From Elusimicrobiota bacterium (GTDB taxonomy: Bacteria; Elusimicrobiota; Elusimicrobia; Elusimicrobiales; UBA9959), in the NCBI GenBank assembly GCA_016208085.1, contig JACQYT010000109.1, positions 1-64,000 on the forward strand: a DNA stretch of 64,000 nt, in the 5' to 3' direction. The notes under the pieces are model-generated. The model was not told the DNA's origin. It did not search any database and saw only the letters and a list, made by a program, of their open reading frames with translations. Below, piece by piece: positions 19,522-30,242 of this stretch. Both the position numbers and the translations under genes were made by a program. Within the stretch, counting starts at the first letter, position 1. The number at the start of each line of letters is the position of its first letter.

Positions 19522-21561
19522 ATGATAATTATCCGGCTGATACTTTTTCTTGCCGTTTCGGCCCTTGCCCCGGTTAACTGCCGGGCCGAGGACTTAAATA
19601 AAATATACGGCGACGCGCTCGGCGCCTGGATGGACGGCAGGCCCCAAGACGCCGCCGGCTCGCTCAAATATGTCGTGTTCCGCTCTTCCGACACCCGCCT
19701 TGCCGGCACGGCCATAAAAGACCTTTCCGTCCTGCTGGCCGAACTCGGCAAGCACGAAGAGGCGCTGGCCTACCTGGCCAAGGCCGAGATAATGACGCCC
19801 GAAGATCCCTGCATCTATTTTGAAAAAGGCTGGAACCTCTTAAGTCTTGAAAATCACATGGACGCCCGCACGGCGCTGGAGCACGCGCTGACGCTGACAG
19901 CCGACGCCGACCTAAGGAACCAGGCGCGTTTCGCGCTGGCTTTGGCGGAGCCGCACCTGGCCGGGCCGGCCGAGGCGATAACGCACCTGCAGGCCGTTTA
20001 CCAGCATTACCCCTATCTCCTTTCTCCCGCCGCCGCCAGGATAAGCGCGAATTATGAAACGCTTAAAAAAAGAGCGCATGCCGTCACCTTCCTTAAAGAG
20101 GCGCTTTCCTACGACCCGCGCGAGATCCAGGCCGAGATAGACCTGGCCCGGCTTTATGAGGAGGCGGATTATCATGTGCCGGCCTGGCAGACTTACTATA
20201 CCCTGTCGGAACTGGACCCCGGGGAGCCCTTTTTTGAGGAAAAGGCGAAAAAGCTCGCAAAATACGTCAAGGGAAAACTTGACAACCTGCTTTACTGGAC
20301 CCGCCTTTCCTGGCCGGCGCATAACCGGCCGGTGAATTACGACGACAGGAACCTTATCCGCATCGGGCTCTTTTCCGGCCCGGACGCCCAACCGGCCGTG
20401 CTTACAGAATTCAGCTTCATCTGTAACACGGATTTTTCCGTCACCGACGCGCGGCTCGGCCCGGTCAGCGGCGGAAAAGCCAATATGCAGTGGAACGTCA
20501 GATACAGCCCGATGAACAGGATCTATGAGCTCAGGGACAACTCCGGCGTCGCGGTCTATTCCACCAGGAACTCTTTGCGCCTCGCGCCCAGGGTCAAAGG
20601 CGGAATTATCCTTATAAAGAATCCGGAGCCGCTGCTTCGCAGAGGTGTCAACCGGAGCGACCGTGAAGTGACCGGCGAACTCAATATCCAGGCCAAGGAA
20701 AACGGCTTCCGCCTTGTAAACAGCGTGGGGCTTGAAAATTGCGTGCCCGCCATTGTATCGGTTTTGGCGGGCAGCTCCAGGCAGATTGAAGAGCTCAAAG
20801 CCCTGAGCATCGTCGTGCGGACCCGGCTGATAACCCTGAAGAACTCAAAACCGCATGAAGACGCGGAGTTCGACCTCTGCGACGGCGACCACTGCATCGT
20901 TTTTCCGGGCCTCCAGGCCGAAAGCGAAGCCGCAGGCATTGCGGCGGCCCTCGCCAAAGACGAGATACTCTCTAAAGACGGCGCGCCGGCCGGCGGGTAT
21001 TTTCACACGGCTTGCGGCGGCTTCACGGAGGAAGAAATAAACGACGGCGGCCGCCGCCCGGCCCCGCTCACGCCGTTCGGCCTGAACCTCCTTCTGCTCA
21101 AATCTCCGCCGGACGACCTGCTCTGCCTGGCCCAGGACAAGACCACAAGCTCGGACGTCTACTGGACTCTGCTGCTTGAGCCCAGATGGATAGAGAACAG
21201 GGCCAACCGGGCGTCAAAAATAGGCTATATAAAAGCGATAACCGCGCTGAAACGGTCGCAGAGCGGCAAGGTGCAAAGCATTCGTATTGAAGGCACCGCC
21301 GGGTCCATGACCGTGGAAGGCTTTGAAAACATCTCCCGGATCCTGACCGCGGGCGCGCTCCGCTCCGCGTTATTCACCATCAGGCCGCTCTACGAAGGCA
21401 AATATCCTAAATTCTTTGTCCTGCGCGGGCTCGGCACCGGCAGCGGGAAAGGCTACTGCATACTGGGCGGCCGCGGCATGGTCAAAAACGCGGGCGCTAA
21501 ATCGGCAAACATTCTTAACCACTATTTTCCTTACTATAAGGTAAAGAAACTGTTAAAATAA
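19522..21561 (+). CDS. TPR + SpoIID/LytB-domain protein
   Basis: N-terminal signal and TPRs; GLENCVPAIVSVLAGSSRQIEELKALSIVVRTRLI...GGYFHTACGGFTEE is SpoIID-like. Confidence 0.8.
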   Translation: MIIIRLILFLAVSALAPVNCRAEDLNKIYGDALGAWMDGRPQDAAGSLKYVVFRSSDTRLAGTAIKDLSVLLAELGKHEEALAYLAKAEIMTPEDPCIYFEKGWNLLSLENHMDARTALEHALTLTADADLRNQARFALALAEPHLAGPAEAITHLQAVYQHYPYLLSPAAARISANYETLKKRAHAVTFLKEALSYDPREIQAEIDLARLYEEADYHVPAWQTYYTLSELDPGEPFFEEKAKKLAKYVKGKLDNLLYWTRLSWPAHNRPVNYDDRNLIRIGLFSGPDAQPAVLTEFSFICNTDFSVTDARLGPVSGGKANMQWNVRYSPMNRIYELRDNSGVAVYSTRNSLRLAPRVKGGIILIKNPEPLLRRGVNRSDREVTGELNIQAKENGFRLVNSVGLENCVPAIVSVLAGSSRQIEELKALSIVVRTRLITLKNSKPHEDAEFDLCDGDHCIVFPGLQAESEAAGIAAALAKDEILSKDGAPAGGYFHTACGGFTEEEINDGGRRPAPLTPFGLNLLLLKSPPDDLLCLAQDKTTSSDVYWTLLLEPRWIENRANRASKIGYIKAITALKRSQSGKVQSIRIEGTAGSMTVEGFENISRILTAGALRSALFTIRPLYEGKYPKFFVLRGLGTGSGKGYCILGGRGMVKNAGAKSANILNHYFPYYKVKKLLK

Positions 21562-21564
21562 ATT

Positions 21565-21614
21565 GTAGCGGGCGACGTAAGTCGCCCATTTGGCGGACTA
21601 ACGTCCGCCGCTAC
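21565..21614. repeat. REP/BIME-like element
   Basis: GTAG-CGGGCGACGTAAGTCGCCC-ATTT-GGCGGACTAACGTCCGCC-GCTAC: two hairpins flanked by GTAG/CTAC. Confidence 0.8.
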
Positions 21615-21670
21615 AGTTTTGTACCAAAAACCGGCTTTTTACGGAAGGAGCAGCCTTCGCCTGATTTTTT

Positions 21671-22822
21671 ATGCCCTGCAAAGTCCTGCATATCATTACC
21701 AAGCTTGAATTCGGCGGCGCGCAGGCCAACACCCTTTACACCGCGGCCAACCTGGACAAGAGCCGCTTTGAGGCGAAGGTCGTGTCCGGCCCCGGCGGCA
21801 TACTGCTTAACGAGGTCCCGCGGGACTTTATGATCTGCGCCGGCCGCCTGGGCAGGGAGATAAACCCGCTCAAGGACCTCGCGGCCCTGGCCGAACTTTT
21901 CCGGATAATCAAAAAGGAAAAGCCCGAGATAGTTCACACCCACTCGTCAAAAGCCGGCATTCTGGGGCGGCTGGCCGCCCGGCTTGCCGGGGCGCCGGTC
22001 ATCGTCCATACCTTCCACGGTTTCGGATTCCACGAACGGCAGAACTTTTTTAAAAAAGCCCTGTTCATTTTTCTTGAACGGCTCTGCGCCGGTTTTTGCG
22101 ACGCGCTGATCTTCGTCTCAAGGGCCAATATGGAATACGCCCGGTCCCGCGCCCTAGGCGGAGAAAAAAAATACCGCCTTATCCGCAGCGGCATCGCGCT
22201 TAAGAATTATCCCGCCGCGATAGACCGCGCGGCCAAAAGAAAAGAACTGGGCGTGAGCGCAAACGCGGTCCTGGTGGCAAGCCTCGGCAATCTTAAACCC
22301 CAGAAAAATCCGGCCCATTTCATCACGGCGGCGCAAAGGATCCTGGCCGAATTCAAGGATACGGTCTTTATCTTCGTGGGCGGGGGGGACAAGCTTGAAG
22401 AAACCAGGGCGGAAATTAAACTCCTGGGCCTTGAGAAGCTCTGTCTCTTCCCCGGCTGGCGGCGGGACTGCGCGGAAATACTCGCCGCGGCCGACATCTT
22501 CATGCTGACTTCGCTCTGGGAGGGGCTGCCCAGAAGCCTGGTGGAGGCCATGAAAACAGGCCTGCCCCCGGTCTGCTACAGGACCGACGGCGTAGCCGAC
22601 CTTATCTCTGACGGCGAGAACGGCTTCGCGGTGGAACCCGGCGACATCCAAACGCTTATCGCCCGGCTGCGTCTCCTGATTTCGGACCCGGCCCTGCGCT
22701 CAAAAATAGCCGCCCGGGCCGCCGGCTGGCCGTCCCTGGGCGAATTTGACATAGACCGCATGGTGCGGGACCAGGAAGAGCTCTATCTGGAACTTTTAAA
22801 GGAAAAAGGGGTGCCTATATGA
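21671..22822 (+). CDS. Glycosyltransferase, GT4 family
   Basis: ITKLEFGGAQANTLYTAANLDKSRF..., LTSLWEGLPRSLVEAMKTGLPPVCY. Confidence 0.9.
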   Translation: MPCKVLHIITKLEFGGAQANTLYTAANLDKSRFEAKVVSGPGGILLNEVPRDFMICAGRLGREINPLKDLAALAELFRIIKKEKPEIVHTHSSKAGILGRLAARLAGAPVIVHTFHGFGFHERQNFFKKALFIFLERLCAGFCDALIFVSRANMEYARSRALGGEKKYRLIRSGIALKNYPAAIDRAAKRKELGVSANAVLVASLGNLKPQKNPAHFITAAQRILAEFKDTVFIFVGGGDKLEETRAEIKLLGLEKLCLFPGWRRDCAEILAAADIFMLTSLWEGLPRSLVEAMKTGLPPVCYRTDGVADLISDGENGFAVEPGDIQTLIARLRLLISDPALRSKIAARAAGWPSLGEFDIDRMVRDQEELYLELLKEKGVPI

Positions 22823-23769
22823 CGCCGAAGATCTCAGTGGTGATACCGGTCTATAACGAAAAGGAAAATCTTAAAGAGCTCGCCCGCGAGCTTGCCGCCG
22901 CTTTCGCGGGCCCGGAGGCGGGCATTTGGGAAAGCGTCTGGGTGGACGACGGGTCCTCCGACGGCTCTTACGAGGAGCTGCTCACCGTCCTGAAAGGCCT
23001 GCCGGGGGCGAAGCTGATACGGTTCGCCAGGAATTTCGGCCAGACCGCGGCCTTAAGCGCCGGGATAGCGGCCGCCTCGGGCGAATACATAGCGACCATG
23101 GACGCCGACCTCCAGAACGATCCCGCCGATATCGGCGCCCTTTTTAAAAAGGCTCTTGAAGGCTGCGATGTGGTGAGCGGCTGGCGCAAAGACCGCCGCG
23201 ACCCTTTTTTCACAAGGCGCCTTCCTTCCTTCATCGCCAACGCCATAATTTCAAAAGTGACCGGCGTGGCTCTTCACGATTACGGATGCACACTGAAGAT
23301 CTATAAAGCCTCCCTGCTGAAATCGGCCGAACTCTACGGCGAGATGCACCGGTTCCTGCCCGCGCTGCTCGGCTACATGGGCGCGCGCATCGCGGAACTT
23401 GCGGTCAACCACCGCTCCAGGAAGAGCGGCAGCTCCAAATACGGGCTGGGCAGGACTTTTAAAGTGGCGCTGGACCTCTTCACGGTGAAATTCATGGGGG
23501 ATTTCATAACCAAGCCCATATACCTTTTCGGGGGCTTGAGCCTGAGCCTTCTTTTCGCCTCGGGCGTTATGGCCGCCTTCACTCTTTATAGGAAATTTTT
23601 CGGGCAGGTATTCGTAAAAGACCAGCCGCTTTTCCTGGTGGCGATCTTCTTCGCGCTTGTGGGCGTGCAGTTCGCATTCCTGGGACTCCTGGCCGAGATC
23701 CTGGTGCGCACCTATTACCGAGCCACCCGCAAGCCGGCCTACCACATAAAAGAAACCAGGCAATTTTAG
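22819..23769 (+). CDS. Glycosyltransferase GT2 family (polyprenyl-phosphate sugar transferase-like) with two C-terminal TMs
   Basis: ISVVIPVYNEKENLKEL, VDDGSSDGSYEEL, MDADLQNDPADI. Confidence 0.92.
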   Translation: MTPKISVVIPVYNEKENLKELARELAAAFAGPEAGIWESVWVDDGSSDGSYEELLTVLKGLPGAKLIRFARNFGQTAALSAGIAAASGEYIATMDADLQNDPADIGALFKKALEGCDVVSGWRKDRRDPFFTRRLPSFIANAIISKVTGVALHDYGCTLKIYKASLLKSAELYGEMHRFLPALLGYMGARIAELAVNHRSRKSGSSKYGLGRTFKVALDLFTVKFMGDFITKPIYLFGGLSLSLLFASGVMAAFTLYRKFFGQVFVKDQPLFLVAIFFALVGVQFAFLGLLAEILVRTYYRATRKPAYHIKETRQF

Positions 23770-23822
23770 AAAGGCTAAAGGATAAAGGCTGAAGGCTAAA
23801 GGAAAAGATACAGAGAATACAA

Positions 23823-25697
23823 ATGGATTTTTCCGCCTTTAATCCTTTATCCTTAATCCTTTATCCTTCCCGGAAAATTCAACTAAATTTTCCGGGTTGG
23901 CGGCGGGCTTCGGCGGTATTCCTTGCGGCATTCGCGCTGCGGGCCGTTTTCCTGGCGCAATGGGCGGACCTTCCGTATATAGATTCCCTGGCTGCCGACG
24001 CCTGGGCCTGCGACAGATGGGCGCTGGATATCCTGGACGGACGCCTGATAAGGCATACCGCCTTCTACCAGTCGCCTTTTTATCCCTACTTCCTGGCGGC
24101 GTTCTACAAACTTTTCGGCCACCAGCCGCAGGGCGTCCTGTGGCTCCAGGCCTTTATAGACTCCTTGAGCTGCGTCGCTATCATGCGCATAGCCAAACTC
24201 TGCTTCGGCGCGCGCGCCGGCCTGGCTGCCGGCCTGCTCGCCGCATTCTACAGGCCGTTCATTTTCAATACGGCCCTGCTGACGAAGGAAACTTTCGTCC
24301 TATTTGCCCTGGCGCTTTTCCTTATCGCGCTGCTGCGCGCCGACGCGGCGGGTCTGTTCCGCCGGCATTTCCTGTGCGGGCTGGCGGCGGGCTGGTGCCT
24401 CCTTTTGCGTCCGAACGCCTTATTGCTCGTCCCGGCGGCTTTGCTTTGGCTTTGGCTGCGCGCGGGGAGCGCCCGGCCGCCGGGGACCGTCCGCGGCTTC
24501 CTGAAGGGAACGGCTTTCCCGCTGCTCCTGGGGACCCTGCTCCCGGTCCTCCCGGCAACGCTCCATAATTTCGCCGCGAGCCGCGACCTGGTGCTCCTCA
24601 ATTATACAAGCGGCTTCGCATTCTTCATCGGCAACAATCCGGAGGCGACCGGCCTCGTGACCTATCCGTCAGGCGTAAGCTCGGACCCGCTGCTTGAAGA
24701 GAGCCAGTCCTTGCGGCTGGCGGAAAAGTCCTCCGGCAGGGCCTTGAAGCCCTCCGAGGTCTCTTCTTTCTGGTTCAGGAAAGGCCTGGCGTTCATCTCC
24801 GCCGAGCCCTGCGCCTGGCTTACGCTGACCTGCCTGAAATTCTGGTTTTTCTGGAACTGGCATGAAATTTCGGATAATTACGATCTGCATTTCATCCAGA
24901 AGCATTTTAATACGGCGCTGAAATTACCGCTCGCATCGTTCGCCCTTGCCGGCTGCCTCGGCGCCGTCGGGCTTTTCCTGTGCCGGCTCAGAGAACCCTC
25001 CGGCGCGCCGCTCTTCCTTTTCCTCGCCTACCTGCTTTCCGTGCTGCCGTTCTGGATAAGCGACCGGTACCGCCTGCCGGCGCTGGTCTTTCTGCTCCCG
25101 CTCGCGGCCGCCGCGCTGGAGCGGCTGGCCGCCGCGGCGGCGCGCCTAGAGCTGAAAAATATCTGGAAGCCGTGCCTGGCCGCCTCCCCGCTCGTCTTCC
25201 TGTGCCTGGCCCCTCCCCCGTTCAGCCTGAAACTCTCGGAAGCCGCCGCCTGGGGCCAGTTGACCTCCATTTATTCGGAGCTCGGCGAGCACGGGAAAGC
25301 GCTGGAGGCGTTCCGGAGCGCCGTAGAGGCCGCGCCGCAAAACGTCGGCGCGCCAGTCATTTCCGACGCGGCGTTCTCTATGCGGCGCCTTGGCCGCGTT
25401 AACGACGCCCTTGAACTTTATAAGCTGGGAAGCGACATCTATCCGGGAGACGCGGCGCTTTATAATAACCGCGGCAAACTGCTGTTCGAGCTGGGAAAGA
25501 CGAAAGAGGCCGCCGCGCTGCTGGAAAAAGCCGCCGCAACGGATCCGGACCCGGGCAAGGAGTATCGCAATTTATTCTACGCATACCGCAAACTGGGCAG
25601 AAAAGCCCAGGCCGTCCGGTACGGCGGGCTGGCCGCGGCGCGCTTTCCTGACGATAAGAAACTCAAGGCGGAACTGCAGGCGCTGAAAAATAAATAA
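23823..25697 (+). CDS. GT39-like integral membrane glycosyltransferase with C-terminal TPRs
   Basis: Polytopic; Asp in first loop (QWADLPYIDSLAADAWACDRWA); C-terminal TPR (AALYNNRGKLLFELGKTKEAAALLEKA). Confidence 0.75.
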   Translation: MDFSAFNPLSLILYPSRKIQLNFPGWRRASAVFLAAFALRAVFLAQWADLPYIDSLAADAWACDRWALDILDGRLIRHTAFYQSPFYPYFLAAFYKLFGHQPQGVLWLQAFIDSLSCVAIMRIAKLCFGARAGLAAGLLAAFYRPFIFNTALLTKETFVLFALALFLIALLRADAAGLFRRHFLCGLAAGWCLLLRPNALLLVPAALLWLWLRAGSARPPGTVRGFLKGTAFPLLLGTLLPVLPATLHNFAASRDLVLLNYTSGFAFFIGNNPEATGLVTYPSGVSSDPLLEESQSLRLAEKSSGRALKPSEVSSFWFRKGLAFISAEPCAWLTLTCLKFWFFWNWHEISDNYDLHFIQKHFNTALKLPLASFALAGCLGAVGLFLCRLREPSGAPLFLFLAYLLSVLPFWISDRYRLPALVFLLPLAAAALERLAAAAARLELKNIWKPCLAASPLVFLCLAPPPFSLKLSEAAAWGQLTSIYSELGEHGKALEAFRSAVEAAPQNVGAPVISDAAFSMRRLGRVNDALELYKLGSDIYPGDAALYNNRGKLLFELGKTKEAAALLEKAAATDPDPGKEYRNLFYAYRKLGRKAQAVRYGGLAAARFPDDKKLKAELQALKNK

Positions 25698-25705
25698 TAA
25701 GACGA

Positions 25706-27007
25706 TTACTCCGAAACGGCTGACAGGACCTCGTCGAGCGTGGTTAAGCCGGCGCGAGCCTTGGTGATGCCGTCCATCATCATGGTCCTCATCCCGGACT
25801 TGATGGCCGCCTTGCGCAGGTCGGCCGTGCTGGCTTTGGCGTCGATCAGGGCCTTGCTCTCATTGTTCGGCAGCAGGAGCTCGAAAACTCCGATCCGCCC
25901 CCGGTAGCCGGAGCCGTTGCAGGCCGGACAACCCGTCGCCCTGACGAATTTCTTTTCGGAGGACGTGAGGACGGCTTTTACGGCGGAACCGCTGCGCGCC
26001 ACTATTCTGCTGATAGTCTGGGAATCCGGGTCGGCAGGCTGCGCGCATTCCTGACAGACCCGTCTGATCAGGCGCTGGGCCACGACTCCGACGGTGGAAC
26101 TGGAAATCAGGAAAGGCTCTATTCCTATATTGACTAGCCGCGTGATCACGCCTACGGAGCTGGTGGCGTGGATCGTAGTGAAGATCAGATGGCCCGTCAA
26201 GGCCGCCCGTATCGCGATCTCGGCGGTTTCCCGGTCCCGGATCTCCCCCACCATGATGATATTGGGATCCTGCCTGAGGATGGATCTCAGGCCGTCCGCG
26301 AAATTAAACCCCGCCTGGGGGCTGATCTTTGACTGGGTAACCCCGGGCAGCATGTATTCAACCGGGTCTTCCAGCGTCATAATGCTGATCTCCGGCCTGG
26401 TCAGGGCTTTTAAGATGCTGCACAACGTCGTACTCTTTCCGCCGCCCGTGACTCCGCACACGAAAAAGATGCCGCTGGGGGATTTAATCGCGGACTGAAC
26501 CTGCGCCAGGACATCCGGCGCGAATCCCAGATGTTCAAGCATCAGGGTGTTGTGGCCCATGTCCAGGATCCTCAGGACAAGTTTGTCGCCGTGGATGGAG
26601 GGGAAGGCGGAGACCCGGAAACGCACGGGGCGATCCCCTACCACGACCTCAAATCCCCCGTCCTCCGGAGTATAGGCCGTGGCGGCCTGGGGCGCGAAAC
26701 CGGCCATTACCCGCAGCTGTGAGGTGACGGAAAAATCATTGTTGTAAAAGATCAGCTTGTCCTTAAGGCTGCCGTCGATACGGAACCGCAGGCGAAACAT
26801 CTCTCCCAGCGGATCAAAATGGATATCACTGGCGCCTTCGCGCAGCGCGAACTCCAGGATCGCCCTGAGAAAACCGTTCGTCAGGGTATTGGCGTCCGTT
26901 TTTCCCTTGGCGGACAGCAGGCTCTCGTATCTTTGCTCAAGCGTGTCGGGACCGGCCGGGGCGGCTGCTTGCGGCTGAGGCAGCGGGGTTGTTCCGAATA
27001 GCGCCAT
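25706..27007 (-). CDS. GspE/PilB-type secretion/pilus assembly ATPase
   Basis: EGASDIHFDP, Walker A GVTGGGKSTT, IMTLEDPVEYMLPGVTQ, GEIRDRETAEIAIRAALTGHLIFTTIHA, CxxC..CPACNGSGYRGRIGVFE. Confidence 0.95.
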   Translation of the reverse strand: MALFGTTPLPQPQAAAPAGPDTLEQRYESLLSAKGKTDANTLTNGFLRAILEFALREGASDIHFDPLGEMFRLRFRIDGSLKDKLIFYNNDFSVTSQLRVMAGFAPQAATAYTPEDGGFEVVVGDRPVRFRVSAFPSIHGDKLVLRILDMGHNTLMLEHLGFAPDVLAQVQSAIKSPSGIFFVCGVTGGGKSTTLCSILKALTRPEISIMTLEDPVEYMLPGVTQSKISPQAGFNFADGLRSILRQDPNIIMVGEIRDRETAEIAIRAALTGHLIFTTIHATSSVGVITRLVNIGIEPFLISSSTVGVVAQRLIRRVCQECAQPADPDSQTISRIVARSGSAVKAVLTSSEKKFVRATGCPACNGSGYRGRIGVFELLLPNNESKALIDAKASTADLRKAAIKSGMRTMMMDGITKARAGLTTLDEVLSAVSE

Positions 27008-27059
27008 TTTGAGCCTCCTTTAATGGTCCAAGGTTTACAGTCTACTTAACGGGACCGGC

Positions 27060-27416
27060 CTACTTCAAAAGGGAGTCCACATGGGAAAGCAGCGTGTCGA
27101 TATTTACCGGTTTCGTTAAAACAGATATCCTGCCCGCAAGCAGATCCACGTCCACTTTTTCCGGCATTCCGGTAATAAAAAGGGCGGGGATTTTTTTGCC
27201 AAGCAGCGTCCAGATCTTGTTAAGAACCGCTTTCCCGCCGCCCCCCGGCATATCCCAGTCCAGCAGGAGCATGTCGGGGTTGAAAGCCTCGCACGCCGCC
27301 ATGGCGGTTGTCGCGTCGGAGGCGGCTTCCACAGTAAAGCCCGCGCCTTCAAGAACGAACCTGTAAAATTCCAGCGTTCCGGAGTCATCGTCAACTATGA
27401 GTATTTTCGTCGCCAT
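27060..27416 (-). CDS. Response regulator receiver protein
   Basis: MATKILIVDDDSGTLEF...LLLDWDMPGGGG...TKP. Confidence 0.9.
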   Translation of the reverse strand: MATKILIVDDDSGTLEFYRFVLEGAGFTVEAASDATTAMAACEAFNPDMLLLDWDMPGGGGKAVLNKIWTLLGKKIPALFITGMPEKVDVDLLAGRISVLTKPVNIDTLLSHVDSLLK

Positions 27417-27476
27417 AGCTTTTTCGCAGCCCATTAGTTCTGCGGATAAATTAACGCCCCTTCGGGGGCAACTTTT

Positions 27477-27526
27477 GTAGCGGTGCGATTTATCGCACAA
27501 ATTCGTCGCATGAATGCGACTGCTAC
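27477..27526. repeat. REP/BIME-like element
   Basis: GTAG-CGGTGCGATTTATCGCAC-AAATTC-GTCGCATGAATGCGAC-TGCTAC. Confidence 0.8.
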
Positions 27527-27667
27527 AGCAAACATTGAAATTCCTAAGCCTTAAGCCGCTATCAGTATATTACCAAAAAGCGGGGGCGGTTTTAAAGCCG
27601 GCGAATTCAATGGGCTAAGATTCTACCGGTTGAATAGTTCCGCCATAATTGATATCTTAGTATACTT

Positions 27668-28171
27668 ATGGAAACCGGCAGCGGACTTGTCTTCAGCGCG
27701 GCCGAGATCCGCGCAAAAGGCGCTCTTAAAGCCGCCAGGCCGCTTGACCCCGCCTCTTACGCGGGCCTCGTAGACAAGCCTTCCGCCGTGAAAAGCGCTT
27801 GCGTGGAACTGGTCTTTTCGGTTGACGGCGGCTCCATTTTTCTTGAAGCCAGGGCCTCGGCGGAACTGGACCTTGAATGCGCGCGTTGCGCGGGGATCTT
27901 CCCGGCTGGATTCACGGAGCCCTTTGACGAAGTATACGAAGATACTGTAGAATCTATAGACGTGTGCAAGCCGGCGCTTGAGGCGATAGCCGTCATGGTC
28001 CCCATGAAACCGCTCTGCGGCGCCGGCTGCAAAGGGCTCTGTCCGGTATGCGGCTGCGATCTGAACCGCAGAACCTGCGGCTGCAAAATGCCCGAAGCGC
28101 CGGACGAAACCAAAAAGACAGGCCCTTTCAGGGCGCTGAAACGCTTTAAGGGGAAAAAGGACGCGAAATAA
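27668..28171 (+). CDS. DUF177/YceD family protein
   Basis: LDLECARCAGIFPAGFTEPFDE..., C-terminal CGAGCKGLCPVCGCDLN; immediately upstream of rpmF. Confidence 0.85.
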   Translation: METGSGLVFSAAEIRAKGALKAARPLDPASYAGLVDKPSAVKSACVELVFSVDGGSIFLEARASAELDLECARCAGIFPAGFTEPFDEVYEDTVESIDVCKPALEAIAVMVPMKPLCGAGCKGLCPVCGCDLNRRTCGCKMPEAPDETKKTGPFRALKRFKGKKDAK

Positions 28172-28207
28172 AAACCGATTTAACGCGCAAATTACCGAGG
28201 AGCAGCC

Positions 28208-28420
28208 ATGCCTAACCCAAAACGAAAACATTCCCCGTCCAGAAGAGATTCCCGAAGGGCGGCAAACTGGAAACTGGAAGTAAAATCCCTTTCTTCGTGC
28301 CCCCAGTGCGGAGCGCTGCGCCTGCCGCACAGAGTCTGCCCGGCCTGCGGCGCCTATAACGGCAAGATAGAAGTGCCGAAAAAAGAAAGCAAAAAAGAGG
28401 AAGGACAGAATCCGAAATAA
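28208..28420 (+). CDS. rpmF: 50S ribosomal protein L32
   Basis: MPNPKRKHSPSRRDSRRAANWKL..CPQCGALRLPHRVCPACGAYNG. Confidence 0.96.
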   Translation: MPNPKRKHSPSRRDSRRAANWKLEVKSLSSCPQCGALRLPHRVCPACGAYNGKIEVPKKESKKEEGQNPK

Positions 28421-28443
28421 TTGTCCCTGAAAAAACCGTTAAT

Positions 28444-29499
28444 ATGAAAATAGCGCTTGACGCTCACGGCGGCGATTTGGGCCTGAAACCCAATGTTGAA
28501 GGAGCGGTTCTGGCCGCCGCCCAGCTTGACCACGAGATAATACTTGTGGGCAGGGATCCGGAAATACGGGAAGAACTGCGCAGGCTCGGCGCGATACAGA
28601 ACGCGAAGATCAGGGTGGTGCACGCCCCGCAGCTGGTGGAAATGGCCAAAGAGCCGGTGGAGGAATGCCGCTCAAAGCCCAATTCCTCGCTGATGGTCGG
28701 CATTGACTTGGTGCGCGACGGCGCCTCCGACGCCTTCATCTCTGCCGGCAATTCCGGCGCCGTCATGGTGGCGGCCCTTTTAAAGCTCAAGCGCATTGGC
28801 GGCATCATACGCCCGGCCCTGGCCGCTCCCTACCCGACACCCAAAGGCATAACGCTTCTGATAGACGCCGGCGCCAATACGGATTCAAAGCCCTGGCACC
28901 TGGCCCAGTTCGCCATTATGGGGTCCATCTATATGCGCGCAAGGTTCGCCGTTGAAAACCCGAAGGTGGGGATCATGTCCGTCGGCGAAGAGGAGACAAA
29001 GGGCGGCTTTCTCGTCACCGAGAGCATACCGCTGCTGAAAAACATGGACATAAATTTTTACGGCCCCGTGGAAGGCCGCGATCTTCCCGAAGGCGTCACC
29101 GACGTGGTTGTGACCGACGGGTTCACGGGCAACGTGGCGCTCAAGCTCTCCGAGGGGCTGGCGAAGGTCATCTTCAAAATGCTTAAAGACCGGATCATGG
29201 GAAAGTTCACCTATAAGATAGGCGCCATGCTGATGAAAAAAGTTTTCACCGATTTAAGGAAGAAGATGAATCCCGATGAATACGGAGGCGCGCCGCTGCT
29301 GGGCGTAAACGGCGTGGTGCTCATCTGTCACGGCAAGTCCACGCCTAAAGCCATTTCAAGCGCGATAGCGGCCGCGGGCGACCTTGCAAGATCCGGGCTG
29401 GTGGAACAGATCAAAAAGCACATGGCCAAGGTGAGCGGCCGGATAACCGAGGCCAAAACGGCCCATGTAAACGTTAAAGGGCTCAAGGAGTGGAAGTGA
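28444..29499 (+). CDS. plsX: Phosphate acyltransferase PlsX
   Basis: MKIALDAHGGDLGLKPNVEGAV...ISAGNSGAVM...VVVTDGFTGNVALK. Confidence 0.96.
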   Translation: MKIALDAHGGDLGLKPNVEGAVLAAAQLDHEIILVGRDPEIREELRRLGAIQNAKIRVVHAPQLVEMAKEPVEECRSKPNSSLMVGIDLVRDGASDAFISAGNSGAVMVAALLKLKRIGGIIRPALAAPYPTPKGITLLIDAGANTDSKPWHLAQFAIMGSIYMRARFAVENPKVGIMSVGEEETKGGFLVTESIPLLKNMDINFYGPVEGRDLPEGVTDVVVTDGFTGNVALKLSEGLAKVIFKMLKDRIMGKFTYKIGAMLMKKVFTDLRKKMNPDEYGGAPLLGVNGVVLICHGKSTPKAISSAIAAAGDLARSGLVEQIKKHMAKVSGRITEAKTAHVNVKGLKEWK

Positions 29500-30242
29500 A
29501 ACTGTTTGTTGGGAAGACCGCGCTTGTGACAGGCGCCCAGCGCGGCATAGGCTTTGAGACAGCCAGGGCCTTCGCGCTCCAGGGCGCCTCGGTCGTTATG
29601 ACGGACGTAAACGGCGAAGGCGTGAAACAGGCCGCCGAAATCATCGAAAAAGAGACAGGCGCCAAAACCCTGGCGCTCGCCTCCGACGTTTCAAAGTCCG
29701 CCGACTGCGAGCGGGCCGTTGAAGAAACCCTCAAGACCTTCAAAAAGCTGGACGTCCTGGTCAATAACGCCGGCATAACCAGCGACAACCTGGCGCTCAG
29801 GATGAAAGAAGAAGATTTTCAAGTCATGCTTGACGTGAACCTTAAAGGCGCGTTCCTGATGGCCAAAGCGGCGTCAAGAAGCATGCTCCGCGCTCGGGGC
29901 GGCCGCATCATCAATATCGCGTCCGTGGTCGGTCAGATGGGCAACGCCGGCCAGGCCGGTTATGCGGCCTCAAAAGCCGGCCTGATCGGCCTGACCAAGT
30001 CGCTGGCGCGGGAGTTCGCCTCCCGGCAGATTCTGGTCAACGCCGTGGCGCCGGGTTTCATACAGACCCGGATGACGGACGCTCTCAAGGATGAAGCGAA
30101 AGCCAGGCTCCTTGAGCTGATACCGCTCCGACGTTTCGGCGCCGCCGGGGACGTGGCCCGCGCCGTCCTGTTCCTTGCCGGCGAAGATTCCGCCTATATT
30201 ACCGGGCAGGTCCTGGCGGTCAACGGCGGGATATACATGTGA
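29490..30242 (+). CDS. fabG: 3-oxoacyl-ACP reductase
   Basis: TGAQRGIGFETARA, NNAGIT, YAASKAG; between plsX and acpP. Confidence 0.93.
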   Translation: MEVKLFVGKTALVTGAQRGIGFETARAFALQGASVVMTDVNGEGVKQAAEIIEKETGAKTLALASDVSKSADCERAVEETLKTFKKLDVLVNNAGITSDNLALRMKEEDFQVMLDVNLKGAFLMAKAASRSMLRARGGRIINIASVVGQMGNAGQAGYAASKAGLIGLTKSLAREFASRQILVNAVAPGFIQTRMTDALKDEAKARLLELIPLRRFGAAGDVARAVLFLAGEDSAYITGQVLAVNGGIYM